Below, piece by piece: positions 54,522-63,617 of a DNA stretch of 64,000 bases (positions are counted from its first letter, which is position 1; each line of letters opens with the position of its first letter). The position numbers were made by a program, and so were the translations under genes. The DNA comes from Phycisphaerales bacterium (GTDB lineage: Bacteria; Planctomycetota; Phycisphaerae; Phycisphaerales; UBA1924), in NCBI GenBank assembly GCA_019744815.1, contig JAIEUA010000008.1:1-64000 (forward strand), read 5' to 3'. The notes under the pieces are model-generated. The model saw only the letters and a list, made by a program, of their open reading frames with translations, did no database searches and had not been told where the DNA came from.

Positions 54522-55367
54522 TCACGATTTCCGCTGCCGACGCATCGCGATCACGCTTCCAAGACCGAGCACACCCAGCGCGCCCGGAGCAGGAACCAGC
54601 GGCGGGGGGAGCGTCGCGCCCGTGCCGACCGCGACGATGTCCGGGCCGTTGAAGCCGTTCTTCGCCTCGATGCGGAAGCCCTTGAGGTTCGTCCACGAGC
54701 TGTCGAGCGAGATGCCGAAGCCGTACACGTCCTGTGCACCCGCGATCTCGAGCGTGTCGAGGTTCCAGCCGACCTTGCCGCCTTTGCTGCGGCTGACGAA
54801 CATGGCGCTGGTCAACGAGCCATCGGCGCGGATGCCGTAGACGTTGAAATCGCTGTTGCCGCCGCGTTCCAGGATCGACAGCTCCACCGTGCTCGCGCTG
54901 CCGTCGGCGCTGATCGTGTGACCGTTGCCGTACAGCAGATCGAAGCAGTACGCGCCGTTGTCCTCGCCATCGATGATGTAGGACATGTTCTTGTAGCCGT
55001 TGAAGGAACCGAAGACGTCCTTCATCGAGCCCTTCTTGGCGGCCTCAGTGGGCAGGGGAGTGGAGCCGTCGGCGCGGTCGGGGTTGCCGGTGTAGACGTT
55101 GGCGCTGTTCACGTCGCGGGGCACGAGGTCGGTCCAGCCGAAGGTGCCGGCGTTGTTGGTCAGCTTGCCGTCGTTCCAGCGGAGGAAGTCGGCGCCGGTC
55201 ATGCTGGACGAGGTGCCGACAAAGCCCAGGCGGTTGAGCTCGCGGTTGCCGCCGTGCAGCGTGGAGGAGGTGGTGCCCGCGTTGGCGGCGTAGATGGTGG
55301 GGGCGGCGAGGGCCGACATCGAAGCGGCGGCGGTCGCGGCGGCGGCGATCAGGCAAACGGTCTTCAT
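54522..55367 (-). CDS. PEP-CTERM protein
   Basis: A 281-residue exported protein. ATG 55367 opens MKTVCLIAAAATAAASMSALA. The body (STLHGGNRELNRLGFVGTSS, WTDLVPRDVNSANVYTG, GFGISLDSSWTNLKGFRIEA) shows no known enzyme motif. Sorting signal VPAPGALGVLGLGSVIAMRRQRKS. It is the last of six minus-strand PEP-CTERM genes and is divergent from the large repeat protein at 55635. Confidence 0.85.
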   Translation of the reverse strand: MKTVCLIAAAATAAASMSALAAPTIYAANAGTTSSTLHGGNRELNRLGFVGTSSSMTGADFLRWNDGKLTNNAGTFGWTDLVPRDVNSANVYTGNPDRADGSTPLPTEAAKKGSMKDVFGSFNGYKNMSYIIDGEDNGAYCFDLLYGNGHTISADGSASTVELSILERGGNSDFNVYGIRADGSLTSAMFVSRSKGGKVGWNLDTLEIAGAQDVYGFGISLDSSWTNLKGFRIEAKNGFNGPDIVAVGTGATLPPPLVPAPGALGVLGLGSVIAMRRQRKS

Positions 55368-55634
55368 GGTCTCTCTTTCCTTGGGCGTGTCTTGAAGATG
55401 GTCGGCGGGCCTTCCCTGGCTCGCGATACCCAACCATGCCACGACGCGGCGGGGTTGCGAGCAAAGTCGTCAGCGCCGGGGTGCCCCAGCCGCGCCCGCG
55501 AACGCGCAAACGACACCGGCGTCACGCTCGCGCGAAAGAGGCCCGAAAACCACCCTGGAGTGAGGGTTGATGGAACCAGAGGACGCGATCTGTCCGGGGT
55601 TGGCCCACACCCGTCTCAAGCCCCGAGGGAATCC

Positions 55635-58298
55635 ATGCGAAACGTTTTTCGGACCGCGATGCTGCTGACCGCCCTGAGCGCCCCGAGCCTGTGCGCCACG
55701 GCCCAGGTCTACACCGTGGCGCCGCGATCGTTCGAGTTCGCGGAGTCCAACCGCGGGATGCTCGGCCCGATCGGCGACAGCATCGGCGGCTCGGTGAGCC
55801 AGACGATCGTCGCCGCCCAGGCTCTCAGCGCGGTGCCGCCGGGGTCGGTGATCACCTCGATCCAGCTCCGCAGGTATGCATCGTTGACTCCCACGCCCGC
55901 GTGGCCGTTGTTCGCGTCCACCATCGCCGATTTTCGTGTCACGCTCGCGCAGACCGACCGAACCCGCGCGACGGTCAGCAGCACGCTCGCCAACAACCTG
56001 ATCCAACCCGTGCAGGTGCGGAGCGGCGCGCTCACCCTGAGCGCGGGTGCGTATCCCGGCAGCGTCCATCCCGCACCCGCGAGCTGGGGGCCTGTGATCG
56101 CGTTCCAGACACCGTACCTGTACAAGGGTGGCAGCCTCGTGATCGAGATCCGCAACAGCGGCGCGGGAACCACCACGACCTTTACCGAAGCGACTACCTC
56201 GAGCGACGATGTCTTCGGTTACTCCAACAGCGATGCCGGCTCGAACGCGACGACGGGCATATCCACATGGGTGCCGGTGGTCCGCATCGGGTACTACACC
56301 GCCGCCGACTTTGCCAGCCCGCTGGGCGACGGCGTGACCAAGGTCTTCGCCGCGCCCCAGTACGCGGACATCGACGCATCGAGCACCACGTCGACGCTGT
56401 CGCAGTCGCAGCCGCGCACGATGGTCTCGGTCGTCGGCTCCAGCGTCTTCGACAACCTGGGACGCGGCTCGTGGATCACCGGGATGAGTTTCCGCGGCAA
56501 CAACTCAGCGATCTGGCCCACCGTCGCCACGTCCTTCACCAAGTACGACGTGCAGCTCAGCCGCAGCGCCAGCAACCCCGGTTCGCTGGCGAACCTCATC
56601 GCCTCCAACGTCGGCGCCGACGCGGTGCTGGTGCGCAGCGGTGCGCTGGCGGTGGCGGAGGGAGCGCTGCAGAAATCGCCCACCGGGACGACGCCGTTCT
56701 CATGGGAGATCCCGTTCACGACGCCGTACGCCTACCGCGGCGGCCCACTGCTCAACGTGGTCCGTCACGACGGCGCGCCGGTGACCGCGGGCGGCGTCGA
56801 CAGCATCCCCGGCACCGATCCGCTCTACAACACGCTGATCCAGAGCCGCAACTCGACGACGTCGTCCACCGACACCCAGGCAACGAATGCCGTGCCGTTC
56901 CCGGTGACGAGGTACAGCGTCGATGCGCAGACCATCGTCCCCCTCGCCGCCGCGGACGGCCCCACGGCCGACCCCAACAACGGCAACGCCGGCGTGATCA
57001 CCGGGTCCGCCAGCACCTATCAGATGATCATCGCGGCGTCGGAGCTTCGCTACATTCGCCCGGGCTCGATCATCAACTCGGTGAGTTTCCAGAACCTGCA
57101 GTCCCCGGGCGTGCCGGCCTGGCCCAACACGTCCTCGTACGCCGCCGACTTCACGATCGAGCTGAGCCAGGCCCGACGCACACCCAGCACGATGAGCAGG
57201 ACCTTCAGCGACAACGTCGGCGCCGACAAGTTGGTGGTCCGGAGCGGACCTCTGGCGTGGGGCGCGGGCGCTCTGCCCCCCGGCAGCTCCAAGGCCTTCG
57301 GCGCCACGGTCATGTTCGACCGCGGGTACGTCTATCAGGGCGGCGACCTGTGCATTACCTTCCGCAAGTCTTCGCTGACCAACGCCTTCACCAAGCTGCA
57401 GGGCGCTGGCCCGTCCAGCCTCGTCCGCGGTCTGTACGCCGACGGGAACGCAGCGACGCGAGGCGTGTTCGACTCCGTCTCTGCCGCCACCGCGCTGCAG
57501 CTCGGCTACATCCCGTCCGATCAGACGCCCAGCAGCGTCCGGTTCATCCGCCAGAGTTCCGGCGGCGGGCGCTACGTGCTCGACGGCGATCTCACCCACC
57601 AGATGGTCTTCAACCCCGAGGTCATCGGCGTGCCCATCGGCGCCACGATCAACGGCGTGTCGTGGAAGCTCCTGAATGACGACGAGGGCGACTTCCCCTA
57701 CGCCGATCTGTCCTTCGATCGGTTTGACATCACGCTCAGCACCGCCGCCGTGCGGGCTGAGAACATCGCCGAGCAGTTCACGCTCAACGACGGCCCCGAT
57801 GTCACCACCGTCCGCAGCGGCCCGCTCACCATCCCCGCCCGCTCGTACCGCTCGCGGCTGGGGAGCACCAGCAACGACTTTGGCTTCTTCATCCCCTTCT
57901 CCAAGCCCTTCGTCTACCGCGGCGGGCCGCTCGCGATGACGCTGCGAGAGTCCGACGGCAGCATTCCCTCCAGCGTGAACTTCGAGGCCAGCACCGAGGG
58001 CGGTAAGGCGTCGCGCTCCTTCGGCGACCCTGACGCGACCAGCGGCCGGATTCTCGCCGACGCCGTGGTCAGCCAGTTCGCGTTCACCCAGGTCGCACGC
58101 TGCCCCGCTGACCTGAACAACGACGCCCAGGTCGATGACGCGGACTTCCAGGTTTTCGTCTTGGCCTACGACACGCTGGACTGCGCCGAGCCGCAGATGC
58201 CCTTCGGCTGCCCCGCGGACTTCAACTACGACCGCGTCGTCGATGATGTGGATTTCCAGACATTCGTGACGGCGTACGACGCCCTGCTGTGCCCGTGA
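55635..58298 (+). CDS. large exported repeat protein with dockerin-like C-terminus
   Basis: An 887-residue exported protein. ATG 55635 follows GAGGGA and opens MRNVFRTAMLLTALSAPSLCA; the far longer open frame upstream is antisense to two PEP-CTERM genes. The mature part is four tandem repeats of about 200 residues, each with the order: IVAAQALSAVPPGSVITSI, an amphipathic DFRVTLAQ strand, VRSGALTLSAGAYP, and a hydrophobic YLYKGGSLVIEIRNSG-type strand. Copies are recognised by VRSGALAVAEGAL, VRSGPLAWGAGAL and VRSGPLTIPARSY. Two dockerin-like motifs end it (DLNNDAQVDDADF, DFNYDRVVDDVDF). Each repeat may be a jelly-roll or C-type-like beta domain. Confidence 0.85.
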   Translation: MRNVFRTAMLLTALSAPSLCATAQVYTVAPRSFEFAESNRGMLGPIGDSIGGSVSQTIVAAQALSAVPPGSVITSIQLRRYASLTPTPAWPLFASTIADFRVTLAQTDRTRATVSSTLANNLIQPVQVRSGALTLSAGAYPGSVHPAPASWGPVIAFQTPYLYKGGSLVIEIRNSGAGTTTTFTEATTSSDDVFGYSNSDAGSNATTGISTWVPVVRIGYYTAADFASPLGDGVTKVFAAPQYADIDASSTTSTLSQSQPRTMVSVVGSSVFDNLGRGSWITGMSFRGNNSAIWPTVATSFTKYDVQLSRSASNPGSLANLIASNVGADAVLVRSGALAVAEGALQKSPTGTTPFSWEIPFTTPYAYRGGPLLNVVRHDGAPVTAGGVDSIPGTDPLYNTLIQSRNSTTSSTDTQATNAVPFPVTRYSVDAQTIVPLAAADGPTADPNNGNAGVITGSASTYQMIIAASELRYIRPGSIINSVSFQNLQSPGVPAWPNTSSYAADFTIELSQARRTPSTMSRTFSDNVGADKLVVRSGPLAWGAGALPPGSSKAFGATVMFDRGYVYQGGDLCITFRKSSLTNAFTKLQGAGPSSLVRGLYADGNAATRGVFDSVSAATALQLGYIPSDQTPSSVRFIRQSSGGGRYVLDGDLTHQMVFNPEVIGVPIGATINGVSWKLLNDDEGDFPYADLSFDRFDITLSTAAVRAENIAEQFTLNDGPDVTTVRSGPLTIPARSYRSRLGSTSNDFGFFIPFSKPFVYRGGPLAMTLRESDGSIPSSVNFEASTEGGKASRSFGDPDATSGRILADAVVSQFAFTQVARCPADLNNDAQVDDADFQVFVLAYDTLDCAEPQMPFGCPADFNYDRVVDDVDFQTFVTAYDALLCP

Positions 58299-58307
58299 GC
58301 CAAGCGA

Positions 58308-58766
58308 TCAGCCCCGTTGGCCGATCAGGATGCAATAGCCGTCGGGGTCCGAAACCCGCAACTCACCCAAGGGCATGTAGCTCGGATGCGTGATCGAGAA
58401 GACGACCCGGCGGCCGTCGCTCGGACCGGGCGACCCGGTGAACACGCCCCCATCCGCGAGCCCGCCCGCGAGCAACCTTTCACGCAGCCCCAGCACGTCG
58501 TCGCAGTACATATAGAACAGCACCGCCTGCACGCTCGCGTCGACCGGCCCGCTGGCGCGAGCGAACATGATCGACGCGGTGGGAACGCGGCTCGCCGGGT
58601 CGATCGAATCGGCCCAGGCCCAGAACCGCACTCCGTCGTGCCCCTTCAGCGAGTTCCGCTCGGAAAACCCGAGCAGGGCGTAGAAATCGAGCGACGCGCC
58701 CACGTCGGCGACGTGCGCGAAAGTCACCAGTTCGGTCACGCGCGGTGCGGCCTTGGCGGGAAGCAT
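58308..58766 (-). CDS. VOC/glyoxalase-fold protein
   Basis: A 152-residue protein of the vicinal oxygen chelate fold, cytosolic. It shows VTFAHVADVGASLDFYALLGF at the start, FWAWADSIDPASRVPTASIMF, and THPSYMPLGELRVSDPDGYCILIGQ at the end. The His and Glu ligands are not clearly in the standard places (FAHVAD, GELRV), so whether it binds metal is unsure. It may be a resistance- or glyoxalase-like protein. ATG 58766 has a weak ribosome site. Divergent from nuoG with 130 bases between the starts. Confidence 0.78.
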   Translation of the reverse strand: MLPAKAAPRVTELVTFAHVADVGASLDFYALLGFSERNSLKGHDGVRFWAWADSIDPASRVPTASIMFARASGPVDASVQAVLFYMYCDDVLGLRERLLAGGLADGGVFTGSPGPSDGRRVVFSITHPSYMPLGELRVSDPDGYCILIGQRG

Positions 58767-58898
58767 GGCATCACGATACGAGCAAACCCCGGGCCCCGCA
58801 CCGGCGTGGTCTCCGGCGGAATCACCCGCCGCCGGGCACGGTCCGTTTCGTCCCGGAGCCACCGAAATTCCCCCGCCTTTGCCTACCATCGCTCGACC

Positions 58899-60662
58899 AT
58901 GCCCACCATCACCATCAACGGGAAGAAGTGCGACTTCACGCCTGGCCAGACCATTCTTCAGGTCGCCAACGCCAACAACGTCGCCATCCCGCAGTACTGC
59001 TACCACGACGGCCTTTCGATCGTCGCGTCTTGCCGCATCTGCCTGGGTGAGGTCTGGTCGCCCGACGCCAAGACCGGCCAGCTGGTCGCCCAGATGGGCG
59101 GCAAGCTCCAGCCCACCTGCCAGACGCCCGCCACCGACGGCGCCGTCGTCTACACCGACAGCCCCAAGGCCGTCGCCAACCAGAAGTCGGTGATGGAATA
59201 CCTGCTCATCAACCACCCGCTCGATTGCCCGGTCTGCGACCAGGCCGGCGAGTGCTTCCTGCAGGACTACTCCTACGAGTACGGCCGTGGCGTCTCCCGC
59301 TTCGAAGAGCAGAAGGTCAAGCAGCCCAAGAAGGACGTCGGCCCCCAGATCCTGCTCTACAGCGACCGCTGCATCATGTGCACCCGCTGCGTCCGCTTCA
59401 CCCGCGAGGTGACCGGCACCGCCGAGCTGTCCGTGCAGGGCCGCGGCAACCGGGAAGAGATCGACGTCTTCCCCGGCGTCGCGCTCAACAACGAGCTCGC
59501 CAGCAACGTCATCGACCTCTGCCCCGTCGGCGCCCTGCTCGACAAGGACTTCCTCTTCGCCCAGCGCGTCTGGTTCCTCAAGAGCACCCCCTCGATCGAC
59601 GGCATCACCGCCAGCGGCGACAACATCAACATCGAGCACAACGAGGGCAAGGTCTACCGCGTCAAGCCCCGCGAGAACATGGCGATCAACAAGTGGTGGA
59701 TCACCGACGAGGTCCGCTACGGCTGGAAGTTTGTCCACAGCGAAAACCGCCTCCGCTCGCCCCTCCGCCGCCAGTTCGGCACGCTCGTCGAGAGCGACTA
59801 CCAGCGTGCGTACGAGGCCGCGATCGAGGGCCTGCAGGCCGCCGTCAAGAACGGCAAGCGTCTCGCTCTGCTCGTCAGCCCCATGCTGACCTGCGAAGAG
59901 GCCTACACACTCGCCCGTCTCGCCAAGCAGATCGACCGCAACGTCGTTCTGGGCGTCGGCCCGATTCCCAAGAAGGGCGAGGACAAGGTCTTCCCCGTCG
60001 GCGCGAAGGTCGGCGACAAGAACGCGTTTGTTGTTTCCAGCGAGAAGGCCCCCAACGCCCGCGGCGTCCGCCGCGTGCTCGAGACCTTCGGCGGCAACGT
60101 GCTGAAGTTCGACGACTTCCTCCGCGCCCTGGGCCACGGCTCGGGCAAGAGCGACATCGGCGCCGCCATCATCACCGGCAACTACCCCAGCGACTGGGCT
60201 CCGAGCGAATTGCTCTCCAGCCTCGGCGGCAAGTTCACGGTGGTCATCGACACGCTCGCTTCACGTTTGGCCGATCAGTCCGACGTCGTCATCCCCGGCG
60301 CGACCTGGGTCGAGAAGGCCGGCACGTTCGAGAACTGGAAGAACGTGCTGCAGGCCTTTGAGCAGGCGATCCCGGTGATCGAAATGGCCAAGACCGAGGG
60401 CCAGATCGCGATGGATCTCGAGGCCGAGCTGCACCGCGACCCGGTCGAGGTGCGCGACCCCGAGACGCTGATCGTGAACACCACGGTGGGCCAGGTCGCC
60501 GCGGGAGTGACGGTCGCCCCGCCGCGGGCCCGCATGTTCAACGCCGCGGACATCCGCGCCGAGATGGCCCGATCGAATCCGGCGCTGAACGTCTTTGCCG
60601 GCGTCACCACGCCGCGGCCGTCCGAGGTGACCGTCACCGACATGCCGATGGTCGAGTTGTAG
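58899..60662 (+). CDS. nuoG: NADH-quinone oxidoreductase subunit G-like protein
   Basis: A 587-residue iron-sulfur protein. The 2Fe-2S ferredoxin domain is first (CYHDGLSIVASCRICLGEV, then PTCQTP), followed by the His-Cys type 4Fe-4S binding segment (HPLDCPVCDQAGEC), a second 4Fe-4S segment (SDRCIMCTRCVRF and LCPVGALLDKDF) and the start of a molybdopterin oxidoreductase-like domain that lacks molybdenum ligands. Standard NuoG proteins are longer (750-900), so the C-terminal domain is shortened. No other nuo genes are beside it, which is unusual as complex I genes normally sit in one operon. It may work with a partial complex or a hydrogenase. Confidence 0.9.
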   Translation: MPTITINGKKCDFTPGQTILQVANANNVAIPQYCYHDGLSIVASCRICLGEVWSPDAKTGQLVAQMGGKLQPTCQTPATDGAVVYTDSPKAVANQKSVMEYLLINHPLDCPVCDQAGECFLQDYSYEYGRGVSRFEEQKVKQPKKDVGPQILLYSDRCIMCTRCVRFTREVTGTAELSVQGRGNREEIDVFPGVALNNELASNVIDLCPVGALLDKDFLFAQRVWFLKSTPSIDGITASGDNINIEHNEGKVYRVKPRENMAINKWWITDEVRYGWKFVHSENRLRSPLRRQFGTLVESDYQRAYEAAIEGLQAAVKNGKRLALLVSPMLTCEEAYTLARLAKQIDRNVVLGVGPIPKKGEDKVFPVGAKVGDKNAFVVSSEKAPNARGVRRVLETFGGNVLKFDDFLRALGHGSGKSDIGAAIITGNYPSDWAPSELLSSLGGKFTVVIDTLASRLADQSDVVIPGATWVEKAGTFENWKNVLQAFEQAIPVIEMAKTEGQIAMDLEAELHRDPVEVRDPETLIVNTTVGQVAAGVTVAPPRARMFNAADIRAEMARSNPALNVFAGVTTPRPSEVTVTDMPMVEL

Positions 60663-60669
60663 CACGGGA

Positions 60670-60689
60670 GCGGGGCCTTCCAGGCCCCG
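60670..60689. repeat. family C palindrome
   Basis: GGGGCCTTCCAGGCCCC stem, 7 bases after the nuoG stop and in front of the 58-residue gene. Might form a processing or pausing site between the two. Confidence 0.8.
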
Positions 60690-60713
60690 GCGTCTTCACC
60701 ACCGGAGACTCGC

Positions 60714-60890
60714 TTGGGTGATTTCTGGACACTCTTCTGGATCATCACCGCACTCATCGCCGTGCTCGGCGTGCCCTTCACGCTGTGGTGGTGGAAGGTC
60801 GGCGACCAGTGGGCCGACGCCGAGCACAAGCGGTTCAAGCCGAAAGTTCCCGAGCCGGTGGACAAGGTCGTGGTCAAGAAAGATCAGTAG
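60714..60890 (+). CDS. 58-residue single-pass membrane protein
   Basis: A short gene with TTG start at 60714 and GGAG six bases upstream. It begins LGDFWTLFWIITALIAVLGV, giving one membrane helix (about 5-24), and then WWWKVGDQWADAEHKRF followed by a basic, Pro-rich end (KPKVPEPVDKVVVKKDQ). It lies 51 bases after nuoG on the same strand and probably shares its transcript, so it may assist that protein. I do not recognise a family, but hydrophobic helix, sharp charged end and a good ribosome site make it convincing. Confidence 0.6.
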   Translation: MGDFWTLFWIITALIAVLGVPFTLWWWKVGDQWADAEHKRFKPKVPEPVDKVVVKKDQ

Positions 60891-61086
60891 TTCGTCCGGC
60901 CTTTCCGGACCCGACCGCTCCAACAAGATTGGATGAGCCCCCACAAGCTGTTGTGGCGTGATCCGAGGAACCGCGGGGAACATCGCGTTTTCCGCGGCGA
61001 CGCCGCGTGCTCACCGAAGAATCTGGTGACTGCAACGAGATCTCGTCCGAGCGCTCGATGAAGGGCCAATAGCAAAGGAGGATCGC

Positions 61087-61500
61087 ATGAACGTCGTGAT
61101 CGGTCTCTTCCTGCTCGCGGGTCTGCTGTCGGCGATCGTGCTCGTGGTCATCGCGTCTGTCGCCCGGCCGCACCCACGCCGAAGCGCGCGGCGCGTGCAC
61201 CGAGATTCGTCCGATTCCTCGGGAGTTCCGATCTACGGCACCGGCCACACGTCGTCGTTCACAAGCTCTTCCCACGCGGTGCCCGCGGCCCACGCTTCGC
61301 CGCACGCCGATCACCGCGTGCTCGACCATACCTCGCATCATCACCACGTCGGCGACCCCGCGTGGGACGCATCCCCCAGCGACGCCGGCTCGTTCGACTC
61401 CGGCAGCGCCGGTGACGCGGGCGGCGGCGGAGACGGTGGTGGCGGAGGCGGTGGAGACGGCGGCGGTGGAGACGGCGGCGGTGGTGGGGGAGGCGACTAA
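61087..61500 (+). CDS. membrane-anchored protein with His-rich and Gly/Asp-rich tail
   Basis: A 137-residue protein with a strong AGGAGG site before ATG 61087. One N-terminal helix (VVIGLFLLAGLLSAIVLVVI) anchors it. The rest is low complexity: Ser-rich, then a His-rich patch (HADHRVLDHTSHHHHVGD), then Gly/Asp runs (GGGGDGGGGGGGDGGGGDGG). Such sequence could bind metal ions, but no fold or family is evident. It may be cotranscribed after nuoG and the 58-residue gene. Confidence 0.65.
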   Translation: MNVVIGLFLLAGLLSAIVLVVIASVARPHPRRSARRVHRDSSDSSGVPIYGTGHTSSFTSSSHAVPAAHASPHADHRVLDHTSHHHHVGDPAWDASPSDAGSFDSGSAGDAGGGGDGGGGGGGDGGGGDGGGGGGGD

Positions 61501-61521
61501 CCCGTCACTAGATTCACCGCA

Positions 61522-61685
<164 letters not shown>

Positions 61686-61707
61686 CGGCGCTGCTCGATG
61701 CTCAAAG

Positions 61708-61734
61708 AAAAACCCCGCGTCCTTCGACGCGGGG
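61708..61734 (-). terminator. intrinsic terminator
   Basis: CCCCGCGTC / GACGCGGGG stem (61713-61734), 4-base loop; on the minus strand TTTTTC follows. Ends the PEP-CTERM gene at 61798. Confidence 0.85.
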
Positions 61735-61797
61735 CTTTCGAGTTGCAGAGTCACGATTCAGAGAATCCGATTCAGCACTCAGCCAATCGTGTCACGC

Positions 61798-62592
61798 TCA
61801 GGCGCGACGACGACGGGCGGCGATCAGGCCGGCGAAGCCCATCGCAGCGAGGGCGCCCGGGGTCGGGATCGCGGTGATGCTGAAGTCATCGAACAGGACG
61901 GTGTGCCCGCCGCTGTTCGTGGTCGTGTTGGTGTTCGCGCGGACGGTGTAGAGGTCGGCGTCGCCGAAGCCGTTCGCGGGGTTGAAGTTGGCCCAGGTGG
62001 CGCCCAGACCGCTGGTGTTGATCTGGATGCCGTTGATGTAGAAGCGGACCACGCCGAGGCCGTAGTCAGCCTCGACAGCGACCTGGTTGTACGCATTGCC
62101 GACCACGGTGCCAGCGCCGAGCGTGCCAGCGCTACCGGCCGAGTTCAGCACGGTCACCGCGCCGTCGTTGCGGACGCGGATGCCGCCGATGCGGCCGCCG
62201 GTAGCGAAGTCATACAGGTCGACGCCGCCCGAGCTCTGACGGTTCACCGCTGCGGTCGTCTGGTTCAGCACCGCGGTGTAGACCGAGGCGCGGATGATGT
62301 TGTTCGGACCGGTGACGGTCGGGATCGAGTCATCCCGGTAATGCCAGTTCGAGCCCGAGGAGGTCTGCGCCGCCGTGTTCACGAACACGAACTGCGAGCC
62401 GGTGAGCGCGAAGCCCGGGGTGTTGCCGACCTGGAACAGGTTCGCCGGCGTGGACGCCGACAGGAACCCGCCCTGCCCGTTCAGGTTGCCCGTCACGAAG
62501 CCGGGAGCTTCGAACGACGACGAGAAAATGGTGGCGGCCGACGCGCTGGCGCCGACGGCCGCGATCAACGCGGCTGCAATCAGATTCTTCAT
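61798..62592 (-). CDS. PEP-CTERM protein with concanavalin-like body
   Basis: A 264-residue exported protein. ATG 62592 after GAGAGG opens MKNLIAAALIAAVGASASA. The body begins TIFSSSFEAPGFVTGNLNGQ (an FExxxF-G pattern common in concanavalin-like choice-of-anchor domains) and continues with NQVAVEADYGLGVVRFYING and GGHTVLFDDFSITA. It ends in IPTPGALAAMGFAGLIAARRRR, a PEP-CTERM signal. Possible sugar-binding surface protein. It has its own terminator and lies apart from the six-gene block. Confidence 0.87.
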   Translation of the reverse strand: MKNLIAAALIAAVGASASAATIFSSSFEAPGFVTGNLNGQGGFLSASTPANLFQVGNTPGFALTGSQFVFVNTAAQTSSGSNWHYRDDSIPTVTGPNNIIRASVYTAVLNQTTAAVNRQSSGGVDLYDFATGGRIGGIRVRNDGAVTVLNSAGSAGTLGAGTVVGNAYNQVAVEADYGLGVVRFYINGIQINTSGLGATWANFNPANGFGDADLYTVRANTNTTTNSGGHTVLFDDFSITAIPTPGALAAMGFAGLIAARRRRA

Positions 62593-62852
62593 GATGCCTC
62601 TCTCCTTCAAACAAAAAGTCCATGCACACCCCGCGAGTTCCCGCGGAACTCGCTGCCAAGGTGCTGACTCGATGAAGGAGAACGGCTTGCTTCGTTCAAT
62701 CGCCACGCGTCGGAAAACACGCGGCACAAAGCAGGTCTTGTCCCTCTCGCTCCATCAAATCGCGTGACAAGTGTACCGTCTCGGGGGACTTGCGGATACA
62801 AGAAAATCTCATTCAGATGATTATCGGACGATACAAGGAGCCCGACTCGCCT

Positions 62853-63584
62853 TCAGGTCTTGTACAGCTTGTGGGATTCGACAAACCGCCGCACCGAAGC
62901 GTTCAGGATGCCGCCAAGCTCCGCATCCGCCTTGGCATCGGCAGGGGGGCTTCGCAGCAGCTCCCGGGCACGCGTCGCGCTCGCCTCGACGGGCTCGACC
63001 TCGACGATCGATCGAAGCAATCCGGCACGCTCCTCCGGTGACCACGCGGGCACCTCGTCGAGCCTCTGGGCCAGGTCCGCCCGGGCGGCCGACACCCCGC
63101 CGCGGAGCATCAGCAAAGGCGGGGCGAGCTTCACGATCTCCCGCGGCTCGCGCCACCGGTGCAGCGCCTGGGCCTGGTCCGCGCCGATCAGCAGCCGCAG
63201 CGAGAGCTCCGGCCTAGCCGCGTGCAAGCGTCGCAGCGTGTCGACGGTGTACGTCGGTTCGCCCGACGCCCGGTCGACCTCGTCGGTCCACACCGCCGCT
63301 CGGTCCACGCCCTCCAGCGCGAGTCTCAGCATCGCGACGCGGTCCGCGTCGGAGGCGATCGGGTTGTGTGCTTTGTGCGGGCTGCGCGCGGCGGGCACGT
63401 ACAGCAGCCACGCCCCTTCCAGCCCTGCCCCTTCCAGCCGAGCCCCACCCAGTCCTGCCAGCTCGCGTGCTTGGAGCGCCGGCGTGATATGCCCCACATG
63501 CGGCGGATCGAACGTCCCGCCGAACACGATCGCGTCACGGACGCCCGCCGGAATCGGCACGGGTGTGATGGGCGGCTCCGCCAT
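62853..63584 (-). CDS. nadD: nicotinate-nucleotide adenylyltransferase
   Basis: A 243-residue enzyme of NAD synthesis that adds AMP to nicotinate mononucleotide. Motifs: IVFGGTFDPPHVGHI (HxGH-type, PPHVGH), PAARSPHKAHN, and ATRARELLRS at the C-terminus, plus YTVDTLRRL. Between GHI and LLYVPAARSPHK there is a Gly/Leu repeat GLGGARLEGAGLEGAW of about 12 extra residues, from a tandem DNA repeat (63410-63449); this should sit on a surface loop. It is followed by an unknown membrane gene upstream on the same strand with a 33-base gap, a likely operon. Confidence 0.93.
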   Translation of the reverse strand: MAEPPITPVPIPAGVRDAIVFGGTFDPPHVGHITPALQARELAGLGGARLEGAGLEGAWLLYVPAARSPHKAHNPIASDADRVAMLRLALEGVDRAAVWTDEVDRASGEPTYTVDTLRRLHAARPELSLRLLIGADQAQALHRWREPREIVKLAPPLLMLRGGVSAARADLAQRLDEVPAWSPEERAGLLRSIVEVEPVEASATRARELLRSPPADAKADAELGGILNASVRRFVESHKLYKT

Positions 63585-63617
63585 GTTTCAACAGTAGCGA
63601 CCGCCCCGCGCGGGTTG

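Noticed and set aside
53925..55634. A ~570-codon upstream extension of the large repeat protein
   Set aside because: It is antisense to two PEP-CTERM genes with clear signals. The true start at 55635 has a ribosome site and a signal peptide.
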